A DNA stretch of 64,000 nt, from NCBI GenBank assembly GCA_023678885.1, contig CM042966.1:23574028-23638027 (forward strand). The letters are read 5' to 3'. The position numbers and the translations under genes are program-made. Of this stretch, positions 1 through 10,800 are shown one piece after another (positions within the stretch are counted from its first letter, which is position 1; every line of letters begins with the position of its first letter). The stretch comes from Pogostemon cablin (taxonomy: Eukaryota > Streptophyta > Magnoliopsida > Lamiales > Lamiaceae). Under the pieces are notes generated by a model. It had not been told where the DNA came from. It saw nothing but the letters and a program-made list of their open reading frames with translations, and searched no databases.

Positions 1-148
1 GTTGCTTCCCGTTTATTTCATAAGTGTCTATGATCACGTTTGTATTTTTTATACTCTCATTACAGGCAAATAATTAAACGATCAAGTTTTTTTCATCATT
101 ACAAGGAGATTTATACTTCTAAGTGTAGCGAATTGGTGTTTGGTTGGC

Positions 149-149
<1 letters not shown>

Positions 150-211
<62 letters not shown>

Positions 212-212
212 T
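150..212. repeat. (ATT)n microsatellite
   Basis: An uninterrupted run of about 20 TTA/ATT units. It produces a poly-tyrosine reading frame on the + strand that is an artefact of the repeat, not a protein. Confidence 0.97.
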
Positions 213-640
213 TGTTTTGGTTTTTGTGGACTAATTGTGTTGTCTTGTGAAGCGTATGTAAACTAGATCAAAGGGGTGTGAACTTGTTTAATTTTTGGTA
301 TATTTTAATTAGGGCAAGCGTACTCTATCGGAGTAGTTCGTGAGTGACCAAATCAATTATCAAACCATATGGGAGTCAAGAGCGTATCCAGATTTATTTT
401 TAATCATACTTTATAAGAGCTATCAATTTGGATTTTGAGATTTATACTACCAATTAAGCTACCAAGTAACTAATGAAAACAATTAACAACAAAAGACAAG
501 TAAACAATCAAGTAACAAGATGGAATGGATGAGTGCAGTAAGATCTTAAGAAGACGCAAGAATTAATCACAATCAAGATTAAGGAAATAACCTAGACATG
601 CAAGATTCTAATGGCAAAACATCATTGATAATGGACTACA

Positions 641-695
641 AGCAATCACATATGTACCTCTAATCTAGAAGCAATCACATATGTACCTCTAATCC
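641..695. repeat. Two-copy 29-bp tandem repeat
   Basis: The unit beginning 'agcaatcacatatgtacc' occurs twice in direct succession (641-669 and 670-695, the second copy slightly short). It lies inside the LTR-like remnant and looks like a small slippage duplication. Confidence 0.85.
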
Positions 696-1470
696 TTATG
701 GCCAAGACAATTAGGTTCTCAACTCTTTTACAAGTTTAAATCTCTTAAGATTATCTCTTATTCTCAATTCCCTTAGAAGATACTATGATCATAAGTTTGG
801 TTCTTCTCACTTAATCACTTAAATGTTCACTTATGAGTGTTCTAAGCACAAGAAATGTATGTCTTATCTCTCCCTACACTAACATGCATGATCATATATT
901 AAAATTATTCAATTAAAACCCTAGACATAATATTAGAATGATCATCCTAATACTACGAATAGAGAATTTAACCATATAAATTATAACATGAATCAAGGAT
1001 CATATATCATAAGAGAAAATCCAATATCAAATCAATTAAACCATTAAAAATCCTACAACTCTAGAATCCCTTAATCCATCATGTGACTAGCCTCACAAGA
1101 GATCTCGTCAACAACAAACATCATGCTAATACTATTACAATGATAACATGAATCCATTGTTGCAAACAATTCAATGAAATTACAAATCAAAAGTAAAGTT
1201 TCTTCAATTTGTGAAATAGGGAGATCTCTTCCTTCAACTTGCATACCAATTTTCTAAGCCTCAATTCTTTTTAGGAATGGTGTGGGTAGATGATCTATGG
1301 AGAGATCTATGGAAATTGATGGTGAATTGGATAGAATTGAGATGGAAATGGATGGAGGAGATAGTGTGTGTGGAAATGATGTGGTAGTGTGTGAAAATTA
1401 TTTGGTAACTGATCAGAATGGCTATCTCCTGGAACTTCTAGAATACGTGCTCAATTTAAATCTCATGTTT

Positions 1471-1711
1471 GACCGAACCCGACTCGAGTTGGCGCAGCTC
1501 GACTCAAGTCGAGACACGTTTCTCGGCAAATTCTAAGATTTGATGGAGCTCGACTCAAGCTTCGAACTCGAGCAACATGGGAGGTCGAGCAGGCGTCGCT
1601 GATGTGTACAGTCGACCCTTCGGAGGTCGACTGCTGCAGCTTGACTCGGGCTTCTCACACCGACTCGACTCGAGCTCTGGACTTGGCTCGAGTCGGGTCG
1701 AGTTCTGCCAC
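1471..1711. repeat. GC-rich patch of degenerate CTCGA/TCGAG motifs
   Basis: A GC-rich island in very AT-rich surroundings, packed with partly palindromic 'gactcgag', 'gtcgag' and 'ctcgactc' words on both strands. Short open frames on both strands come from this composition. A similar GC-rich patch with 'gcagctcgagtcgtgctgg' lies in another LTR-like remnant near 37.73 kb, so this may be a feature of that LTR type. Confidence 0.6.
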
Positions 1712-1925
1712 TTTTCCGTTTTGGCTCCCAACTTCATTTTGCTCCATTGTGACCTGTTTTATATATAATTAAGCTTATTTTCACACATTTATTAGTTTAT
1801 ACACACATATCCATAATAACACAAAACACTACCAAAAGATACACAAATCGGATAAAAACATACAAAAATACACTTAAAAAGACACTAAAATATATATGAA
1901 AATAGCGATGATCAGGGGGGGTATA

Positions 1926-2760
1926 CCACTAGAACCTTTGGATTTAAAGTTGAAAACTACAATTCATCGAAGAAGGAGATTAGAAAGATTGTTAAAAGAT
2001 GGAGCAATGGAAGATATATTGAACAATTTGAATGTGAACAATGAAGGAGTGGGAAATACACAAAATATGCAAAACTTACCTCAAGTTGTAAATGGACATG
2101 AACAACATATGGCACAAGTGAGACAAGTCTTGCAAGAGGCATATAATCGTCAATTGCAAGAGATTATTCAACAATTGTTAGCTCAATAAGGAGCGGGAAT
2201 CGGAGTTCAACACCTCAAGTGCAAGTAAACCATCACTCGGAGCTAGTGAATAGAGGGCAAGGATTGATTATTCGTGATCCCATCTATCAACATGAACAAT
2301 TTTAAGTTGAAACTCGGTCTGATTCAGATGGTTCAAGCGAACCATTTTTGGAGAGGTCCGCTTGAAGACCCAAATTCTCATCTTGCTCAATTATGTGAAA
2401 TTGTCAATACAATCAAGATCAACAGGGTTAGTGATGATTGCATGAAGAGGATGCTCTTTTCCTTCTCATTAAGAAACAGAGCAAGAGCATGTTATGAAAT
2501 AATAATCCCGGGGACTTGTAATACATGGGAAGACTTATGAGTAAGTATTTTCCTCTATCAGAGATGCTCCACCTCAAGAGTTTCAATACTTCAATTTAAA
2601 CAGTTTTCTCAAGAAAGCTTCAATGAGGCCTGAGATCGGTTCAAGGACATGCTACGCAAGTGTAGAAGAAAAAGGGATAAACATGGAGTTGGAATGTACA
2701 GATGATGAAGAGTACAAAATCATGCCCAAACTCAATGCGAGTTGCACAATTCGCCTAGAG
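1926..2760 (+). pseudogene. Decayed Athila-like gag
   Basis: The remains of the gag of an Athila/Tat-type Ty3 retrotransposon, in at least three frames. The start (about 1930-2188) reads 'LEPLDLKLKTTIHRRRR', the usual Athila gag N-terminus, followed by a Gln-rich stretch. After a frame change, 2274-2540 encodes the gag core, with 'NNFKLKLGLIQMV', 'EDPNSHLAQL' and 'FSFSLRNRARA', the counterpart of the usual LRDKAKAW block. A stop follows 'TWEDL'. The next conserved block (SFNEA..RFKDMLRKC, about 2611-2660) is present but loses the usual Trp to a stop in the same frame. No protease or polymerase follows: the copy is cut short before the CATAC target site of the Ty3 insertion at 2882. Family recognition is from the motif order; there is no chance of a functional product. 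Confidence 0.72.
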
Positions 2761-3341
2761 GTTGAGACTCGTGCTTGCAAAAGGGCGAGTTTGGACAGCT
2801 GCAAACCGAGTTGGGTAAAAAGGGAGAACTCATATCCTACCCTTACCCATCTAATTTCCTTAAATAGAAGAGATATGCTTTCATACTGTGATACCCGAGC
2901 TTCTCACTACTCATGTGCCAATATAATTTAATTTTTGTTATGTGCATTTTATAATTATGTGATAATTATGTGACAATTATGTGACAATTGTTTCTATATC
3001 TTATTTATCGTTACATTTTATTTGAGACATTCGTGATAAAATAAATTGGGACAGTGTGTGAATATATGAGTGCATAAATATTTACGTGCATTAATTTGGA
3101 TGTATGAGCAAATTATTTTATGAGTATAAATACATTTTTCTTAATTATTAAGTATCACACGTGTTCTCGTAATAATAATAGTGGGTAGAAAAATGTACAC
3201 GTATATGTATTAATTTGTAAATGTATTATATCTTAGCTATTAAGTATTGCACGTAAATTAAGAATGGATAATAATAAAATAAAAATAAAAAAAAAGGTTG
3301 AGGCGATGGGATAGTCGTGTACGACTTCCACCCCACCCCTC

Positions 3342-3348
3342 TATATAT
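3342..3348 (+). promoter_or_regulatory. LTR TATA box (solo LTR copy)
   Basis: TATATAT follows a C-rich block ('ccaccccacccctc') and precedes a leader with a long purine (GA) tract. The same arrangement is kept in the other two LTRs (TATATAA at 6218-6224; TATATAT at 12864-12870). This would put the transcription start and the U3/R border about 30 bp downstream. It is inferred from position and conservation, not measured. Confidence 0.6.
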
Positions 3349-3395
3349 GTTAAATGTGGTGAGAAGCAGCGGTAGTAGCTGCGAAGTAAAAAAAA

Positions 3396-3482
3396 AAGAG
3401 AGAGAGAGAGAAGAGAGGAGAGAGAGAGGAGAGAGAGAGAAGGGAGAGAGAGGAGAGAGAGAGGAAGAAGAGAGAAGAGGGA
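3396..3482. repeat. GA-rich microsatellite in LTR leader
   Basis: An imperfect (GA)n/(GGA) purine tract. The length differs among the three LTR copies: long here and at about 12918-13002, much shorter at about 6272-6335. It makes low-complexity Glu/Arg and Ser/Leu frames that are not genes. Confidence 0.9.
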
Positions 3483-4189
3483 GGAGCGCGCCGGAACGTG
3501 CGTGTCGGAGCAAATTAGTTACAGTTCTTTACGGGGTTTATATTACTGTCGGAATCCAGGTAAGTAGAAGTCCAACTACAATGCATAAACATGTTGTTTG
3601 TGAATTATTTGTAATTAATATGTGATAATTATATTATGGATTATTTGTAATTAATTTAATTTCGATATGAATTATTTGTGATTAATTTGTTATACAAGCT
3701 GTGTATTTATGTAAAGTATGGTTCATATTTAACAATAGTATTTGTAAATTATTTGTGATAATTTTGTGATACAAGTTGTGAATCCATGTGATTGGAAATA
3801 ATATTATTATTCTATATAAATCGGTGTAATTGGAAACTTTTGCAAATATATTTGTATGGTTTGAGAAAATATTAGTTATAAGGATCTGTGGGATCCAAGA
3901 TGAAGTTGTTATTCCAAAAAGAGATCCGTGTGATCCAAGTTGAAGTGGTTATTTTATAAATGGATCTATGTGATTGAGGTGAAGTTATTATTTCAGAAGT
4001 GGATTTGTGTGAATTGAAATTAAGTTGTTACTTTATTGTGATTAAATGTTGATATTGATATTATAAATAGTTTATGATGCACATTTAATTGTTCTGGGTG
4101 CATACCATGCATAAACATGAAAAGTGTTTTCCTCAAAATTAATAAGATACTAATGGTGTGTACGGCCACTATATATGCATCTCTGTCAG

Positions 4190-4315
4190 GGTTCGGAAAA
4201 ATCGTTCCCGATATTTTTATTAGGGGTTCGGAAAAATCGTCCCCACCACTATGCCAGAGTTCGGAAAAATCGTTCTCGGCACTTTATATTTGGGGTTCGA
4301 AAAAATCGTCCCCAT
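4190..4315. repeat. Four-copy GTTCGGAAAAATCG repeat inside the LTR
   Basis: The word GTTCGGAAAAATCGT(C/T)CCC occurs four times at about 30-40 bp spacing, with small changes. The same block is kept in the other LTRs (about 7037-7160 and 13708-13832). All copies lie downstream of the predicted start site, so they fall in the R-U5 leader. Function unknown; a structural or protein-binding role in the leader is possible. Confidence 0.85.
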
Positions 4316-4845
4316 TGAGCTCATTTGGGGTGCAAATCATAAGTGTGTCGTGGGGATCCCGCAACGTGAATAATTTTCAAAATAAAAGAGATCAATTAGA
4401 AAAAAATTAGGACATAGGCGATAAAGAACTAAATGCATTTTCATGCACGGACATGCATGATTTCTACTTACTGAGATTTTTATCTCACTAGTTTATGCAT
4501 TGTAGGTAAGCCTGTTGATGATTGAGTTTGTGATGTGACTGTGCAAGCTGTGGAGCTCCTTCACGTTTTGAGAGGATGTACATAGATGACGACCTGTTGG
4601 GTTAGGCCGTGGGTTTATTTTATTTCCGCTGATATTTTGATTATGTAATATAATAAGTATTGTCACGACTTTGTCTGGTTTGAAGTGGTATCAGAAATTA
4701 GTTACGTATGTTGAACCGGTGTGATGGTGTTGGTTATAAACATATTATGTGGAAAAAAAATTTATATGCAGGTTTTTATAATGATGATGTTTATGTTAAA
4801 TAGTATTTGAATTATAAGTTGTGTAAGGTGGGTCGTGTCACATAC

Positions 4846-5904
4846 AATTAAAATTATGTATCATCATTAGAAAAATATTATTCTTCAAAATGAAAAGTGT
4901 TAAATATTACAAAAAAAATAACAAAAATTGTTAATATTTAAAGTTGGAAATCATTGTCAGCCAACAACTTAAGTTTATAATAATTTTAATCATATGACCA
5001 TTTTAGATCAAAATACCCCCACAACCCTATTTTTAATAGTTTAATTATTCAGTTTCGGTCAACTTTTAGATACCCGACACAGGATACCGACATCAAGTCT
5101 GACACCATCATCATAGCACTGATATCGAATTCGGTGTCGTAGTCTCAACATAGGATACCAAAATCATATTTGACATGGTGTTAATATCTTGTGTCGAGTT
5201 CCAACACCGAACCGACACTGAATAATTAAATTATTAAAAAATAGGTGTGAAATATTTTAGTAAATAAAAAAGGCTAAATTGATAAAATAATTATAAATTT
5301 AAATTATTGGCTGAAAATAATTTCTCATAATTCAAATTAATTATCTTTGACAATTGACATTTGTTCTTTCATGAAATAATATTCCACGTCGTATAAAATT
5401 ATGATATAGGAAAGATAATATTTCAAAAAGAAAAATGTTGTTTGCATACAAATTTTTGCAAGAGTGTTGTTAAATACACATCCGTTTTTATTGAATTCAC
5501 ATCCTTTATTAAATATTTTATTTTATTTTATAACACCCCAAAATTCCAAAACAAAATTAAAATTATGCACATCCCATACACCCCCCAACCTCTCCTTGTC
5601 GGATCCAACAGCTAACAAAGTCTTTCATGAATTAGAGTTTATTTAGGATTTAATAGTGTTAATGCTTGAAATCTATTGTTGTTGATGATGCATGATGAGG
5701 AGTGTTCTTGGATCCCAAAATCTTGAACGCGGTGGGAGAACCAATCTCCTGCGATAAGAGAACCAATCTGTAATATTCAACAATTCCGTAGTGCTACAAA
5801 ATTCAACAATCTCACACTCGCTTATGCGATGCTGCTGCTCTTACTTCGATCTCTCGAATTCATTCCAGAAACTGAAGATACGAGCTTGATGATAATCTTG
5901 GTAG
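4846..5904. repeat. Host flank, copy A of a segmental duplication
   Basis: About 1,059 bp of non-coding flank that follows the solo LTR's CATAC. It recurs almost unchanged at 14366-15426 after the 3' LTR; by eye I see only about a dozen differences. It ends abruptly at 5904 where it is joined to LTR sequence. It contains a MITE-like inverted repeat (5025-5252) and no gene. Confidence 0.93.
5025..5252. mobile_element. Short inverted-repeat element (MITE-like) in duplicated flank
   Basis: The left arm 'tagtttaattattcagtttc' is mirrored on the right by 'actgaataattaaattatta', giving terminal inverted repeats of about 35-40 bp around a core of about 150 bp with repeated 'ggataccga'-like words. 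The second flank copy has the same element at about 14545-14772. No target-site duplication could be fixed with confidence. Confidence 0.6.
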
Positions 5905-7686
5905 AGTGATAAAATAAATTGGGACAGTGTGTGAATATATGGGTGCATAAATATTTACGTGCATTAATTTGGATGTATGAGCAAATTATTTTATGAGTAT
6001 AAATACACTTTTCTTAATTATTAAGTATCACACGTGTTCTCGTAATAATAATAGTGGGTAGAAAAATGTACACGTATGTGTATTAATTTGTAAATGTATT
6101 ATATCTTAGCTATTAAGTATTGCACGTAAATTAAGAATGGATAATAATAAAATAAAAATAAATAAAAAAAAGGTTGAGGCGGTGGGATAGTCGTGTACGA
6201 CTTCCACCCCACCCCTCTATATAAGTTAAATGTGGTGAGAAGCAGTGGTAGTAGCTGCGAAGTAAAAAAAAAAGAGAGAGAAGAAAGGGAGATAGAGGAG
6301 AGAGAGAGAGAGAAGGGAGAGAAGAGGGAGGAGCGCGCCGGAACGTGCGTGTCGGAGCAAATTAGTTACAGTTCTTTACGGGGTTTATATTACTGTCGGA
6401 ATCTAGGTAAGTAGAAGTCCAACTACAATGCATAAACATGTTGTTTGTGAATTATTTGTAATTAATATGTGATAATTATATTATGGATTATTTATAATTA
6501 GTTTAATTAAGATATGAATTATTTGTGATTAATTTGTTATACAAGCTGTGTATTTATGTAAAGTAGGGTTCATATTTAACAATAATATTTGTAAATTATT
6601 TGTGATAATTTTGTGATACAAGTTGTGAATCCATGTGATTGGAAATAATATTATTATCCTATATGGATCGGTGTAATTGGAAACTTTTGCAAATATATTT
6701 GTATGGTTTGAGAAAATATTTGTTATAAGGATCTGTGGGATCCAAGATGAAGTTGTTATTCCAAAAAGAGATCCGTGTGATCCAAGTTGAAGTGGTTATT
6801 TTATAAATAGATCTATGTGATTGAGGTGAAGTTATTTTTTCAGAAGTGGATTTGTGTAAATTGAAATTAAGTTGTTATTTTATTGTGATTAAATATTGAT
6901 ATTGATATTGTAAATAGTTTATGATGCACATTTAATTGTTTTGGGTGCATACCATGCATAAACATGAAAAGTGTTTTCCTCAAAATTAATAAGATACTAA
7001 TGGTGTGTACAGCCACTATATATGCATCTCTGTAAGGGTTCGGAAAAATCGTTCCCGACATTTTTATTAGGGGTTCGGAAAAATCATCCCACCACTATGC
7101 CAGAGTTCGGAAAAATCGTTCTCGGCACTTTATATTTGGGGTTCGGAAAAATCGTCCCCATTGAGCTCATTTGGGGTGCATATCATAAGTGTGTCGTGGG
7201 GATCCCGCAACGTGAACAATTTTCAAAATAGAAGAGATCAATTAGAAAAAAAATTAGGACATAGGCGATAGAGAACTAAATGCATTTTCATGCACGGACA
7301 TGCATGATTTCTACTTACTGAGATTTTTATCTCACTATATTATGCATTGTAGGTGAGCCTGTTGATGATTGAATTTGTGATGTGACTGTGCAAGCTGTGG
7401 AGCTCCTTCAAGTTTTGAGAGGATGTACATAAATGACGACCTGTTGGGCTAGGCCATGGGTTTATTTTGTTTTCGCTGATATTTTGATTATGTAATATAA
7501 TAAGTATTGTCGCGAGTTTGTCTGGTTTGAAGTGGTATCAGAAACTAGTTACGTATGTTGAACCGGTGTGATGATGTTGGTTATAAACATATTATGTGGA
7601 AAAAAATTTATATGCAGATTTTTATAATGATGATGTTTATGTTAAATAGTATTTGAATTATAAGTTGTGTAAGGTGGGTCGTGTCA
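5905..7686 (+). repeat. 5' LTR, missing its first ~146 bp
   Basis: It matches the solo LTR from that copy's position 3033 onward and ends in CA at 7686, three bases before the primer binding site. The U3 start (TGTGATACCCG and CATAC) is absent; host flank is fused directly at GTGATAA. The TATA box (6218-6224) and most of U3 remain. It differs from both other LTRs at several places, such as a shorter GA tract and 'cgcgagtttgtc' in place of 'cacgactttgtc', so it looks like the original 5' LTR. Confidence 0.92.
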
Positions 7687-7689
7687 GAG

Positions 7690-7701
7690 TGGTATCAGAG
7701 C
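7690..7701 (+). other. Primer binding site, initiator tRNA-Met type
   Basis: TGGTATCAGAGC, three bases after the LTR end, is the standard plant retrotransposon site complementary to the 3' end of initiator tRNA-Met. A shorter look-alike (TGGTATCAGAAA) also lies inside every LTR copy at 4686, 7533 and 14206. Confidence 0.95.
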
Positions 7702-7765
7702 ACGGTTTGGGTCCTGCAGACTGTCTATGTACATGAACTCATTCTTTGGGAGCGCAGCTTTGCAA

Positions 7766-7829
7766 GTAAGTGCTATTTTCATTCTGTGTTGTTATGTGTC
7801 TTATAAATTATATTGGTTATGTGGTATAG
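7766..7829 (+). promoter_or_regulatory. Possible small intron in the gag leader
   Basis: A good donor (CAA|GTAAGTG at 7766) and a T-rich stretch ending in GGTATAG|G (AG at 7828-7829) sit just before the gag ATG at 7851. The 64-nt interval is near the lower size limit for plant introns. Inference from splice consensus only. Confidence 0.3.
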
Positions 7830-7850
7830 GAAGTGTAGTTTGTAGACAAA

Positions 7851-10800
7851 ATGGTAAGGGCTACAGGTGAAAGTTCTGAAGGGGATAGGACTGTTGAGCA
7901 AGCAGCACCTCCTAAAGGGAATAATCGTGATGCAGTGATTACTCGACTAATGGAACTGGTTGAGCGCCAGTCCCAACAGATACAACAACTGATTCAGCAG
8001 AGAGATATGGGTGGACTACCAGAAGGTAATGCAAACCAAGATAGACGTCAAGTAGAACGTGTGGAAATGGTTTGTGAGAGGTTTCGAAAGTTGAGCTCTC
8101 CAATATTTGAGGACGCAGCAAACCCCACAGATGCAGAGGATTGGTTACGCACGGTGGAAAACATGTTTCAATACAGTAGAATTCCAGATGGGGATAGAGT
8201 GTTATGTGCTTCTTTCATGTTACGAGGAAGTGCAGGCCACTGGTGGGATACGATTAAAAGTATCGAGGATGTCACAACTATGACATGGGAAAGGTTTAAG
8301 GAGCTTTTCAGAAACAAGTACTTTACGGCACCAGTGAGAGCCATGAAGATGAACGAGTTCATACAGTTGAGGCAATGTGGCATGTCAGTCACAGATTACC
8401 TTCGTAAGTTTGAGCAGTTGTCGAGGTTTGCTGAACATATGGTTAGTACGGAGGCACTGAAAGTGGAGATATTTGTGGAAGGCTTAAGGCCTGAACTTTA
8501 CATTGATGTGAGTATGGCGGGAGTGCATAGAGCAACATACTCACAAGTTGCAGAAAGGGCTCAAATTGCTGAGCAAGCGGAGACGAGGATCAGACAAGCG
8601 CAAGCTATCAGAAGTCAATTTCAACATAAACCAATACAGCAGTTTGGGAGAGTTGATAAGAGACCGATGCCATTTCAGAGGCCGAATTCAAATGTTCAAG
8701 TGGAGCAAGGACAGAGACGAGGAGAACCCAACAAGCGTCCTAAATTCAATCAGGGTAAGGTGCCACCGGCGCCGCCACTACCTATATGTCCTAATTGTCT
8801 TAGATCACATGGTGGAGAGTGTCAAATTCCTCCGAGAACGTGTTACACATGCGGGGAGAAAGGACATGTGACTACTACTTGTCCTAAGAAAGGGAAGCAG
8901 GCACAGCAGGGAAGAGCTCCAGCTAGGGTGTATACTTTGACGCGAGAGGAGGCAGACGCGAATCCCTCAGTTGTCACGGGTAAGTTCTCTATTTTTGGAA
9001 CTTCTACATATGTGCTATTTGATTCTGGAGCAACACATTCATTTGTATCCACTGAGTATGTGAAAAAGTTGGGTGGAACACCTAACTTGATAGAAGCTAA
9101 TTATGAGGTGATGATACCTTCTGGTGAGTCAAAGCAAACTAATCAACTTCTTCGAGGTTGTGTTATTCCTATTGAAGGAAGAAGACTCCTCGCTAATTTG
9201 ATTGTGTTAAGTATGAATGATTATGATATCATATTGGGTATGGATTGGCTGTCAAAATACGGTGCTACAATAGATTGTCAGAAGAAAAGTATCACTTTTC
9301 AGCCAGTGAAAGGAGAACCGTTCACTTTTGTTGGAATTAAGAAAATCTTTAGATTTCCAATGATATCAGCAGCAAAAGCACAGCGGTTGTTGGAAAGTGG
9401 TTGTGAGGGGTATCTGGTGAGTGTAATGAATTTTGAGGAACAGCAATGTCCAGTTCTCAGTAATATACCAGTAGTTCGGGAATATCTGGAAGTATTTCCA
9501 GATGATCTTCCAGGTTTGCCACCAGACCGAGAAATAGAGTTTGTTATTGAGTTACAACCAGGAACTGCTCCTATATCTAAAGCGCCATACAGAATGGCAC
9601 CAGCTGAACTGAAGGAATTGAAGATACAGTTACAAGAGTTGCTAGACAAAGGATTCATCCAACCTAGTTTCTCTCCTTGGGGAGCACCAGTTCTGTTTGT
9701 TCGAAAGAAGGATGGCACATTGAGGATGTGCATTGATTATCGGGATCTCAACAAAGTTACAGTGAAGAATAAATATCCATTGCCTCGCATTGATGATCTG
9801 TTTGATCAGTTACAGGGTACAGCTATCTTTTCGAAGATTGATTTGCGGTCGGGGTATCATCAGTTGAAGATAAGGAAGGAGGATATTCCAAAGACTGCAT
9901 TCAGTACAAGGTACAGGCACTATGAGTTCTTAGTGATGCCGTTTGGATTAACAAATGCTCCTGCAGCATTTATGGATTTGATTAATAGAGTATTTCAGGA
10001 ATTTCTCGATAAATTTGTGATTGTGTTTATCGATGATATTCTAATTTACTCTAAGAATAAGGAGGATCATGCACTGCACTTGAGAAAGGTGTTAGAGATT
10101 CTGAAGGAGAGGCAGTTGTATGCGAAGTTCAAGAAGTGTGAATTTTGGTTAGACCGAGTTGTTTTCTTGGGACACGTGGTATCGGAAGAAGGAATTTCAG
10201 TGGATCCAGGTAAAGTTAAAGCAGTCCATGATTGGCCACAACCCTCAAATCCCACTGAGGTTCATAGCCTTCTTGGATTGGCGGGATATTATCGAAGGTT
10301 TGTTGAAGGATTTTCTAAGATTGCTTCACCATTAACACAGTTGACCAGGAAGAATGTGAAGTTCACATGGACGGAGGAATGTGAACAAAGTTTCCAAGAA
10401 TTGAAGAGACAATTGACATCAGCACCTATCTTAACTATTCCTATGGAGACAGGAAACTTCAAGGTTTACAGTGATGCTTCAAAGAATGGTCTTGGGTGTG
10501 TATTGATGCAGAATGGGAAAGTGATAGCATATGCATCCATACAGTTAAGGGAGTATGAGAAGAATTATCCAACTCATGATTTAGAGTTAGCTGCAGTGGT
10601 GTTTGCACTCAAGATATGGAGGCATTATCTGTATGGGGAACGTTGTGAAATTTATACTGATCATAAGAGTTTGAAGTACTTTTTCACTCAGAAAGAGTTG
10701 AATATGAGGCAAAGAAGATGGTTGGAATTGGTGAAGGATTACGACTGCGTTATCAATTATCATCCGGGAAAAGCCAATGTGGTTGCTGATGCATTGAGCC

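Larger units (their letters stand above)
240..1925 (+). mobile_element. Probable LTR remnant of an Athila/Tat-type Ty3 element
   Basis: This non-coding stretch lies directly upstream of, and in the same orientation as, an Athila-like gag remnant. Its layout recalls this class of plant LTR: a 5' part with 'gcaagcgtactctatcgg' followed by 'gagcgtatccag', a long AT-rich middle, a GC-rich patch near the end, and a terminal 'gcgatgatcag' just before gag. Exact borders and a primer binding site are not visible, and no matching second LTR was found in the window. Assignment rests on resemblance and position and is tentative. Confidence 0.42.
2882..4845 (+). mobile_element. Solo LTR of the Tekay-like Ty3 element, with CATAC TSD
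   Basis: The LTR runs from TG at 2887 to CA at 4840 (1,954 bp) and is flanked on both sides by CATAC (2882-2886 and 4841-4845), as expected of a real insertion. No internal domain follows: host-type flank starts right after the second CATAC, and no polypurine tract precedes it. It therefore behaves as a solo LTR left by LTR-LTR recombination. Past roughly 3.3 kb it resembles the full 3' LTR at 12405-14360 more than the truncated 5' LTR. It carries a TATA box, a GA tract and the TTCGGAAAAATCG repeats described separately. Confidence 0.9.

Noticed and set aside
40..234. 64-residue frame with a poly-Tyr run
   Set aside because: Made by the (ATT)n microsatellite; no start context or domain.
1297..1768. 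Short frames on both strands in the LTR-like remnant
   Set aside because: Low complexity or GC-patch driven, overlapping on both strands, no domain; sits in non-coding LTR-like DNA.
3226..3625. Ser/Leu-rich minus-strand and Arg/Glu-rich plus-strand frames (also at 6193-6414 and 12744-13036)
   Set aside because: Products of the GA tract in the LTR leader; they change with tract length between copies.
4117..4410. About 100-codon frame with repeated 'GSEKSSP' (also at 13635-13937)
   Set aside because: Caused by the TTCGGAAAAATCG repeats in the LTR; not kept in the truncated LTR copy, where a different short frame appears.
9299..9733. 144-codon minus-strand frame inside the Ty3 polyprotein (and 10587-11030)
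   Set aside because: Antisense shadows of the protease/RT and RNase H/integrase coding sequence; no domain.
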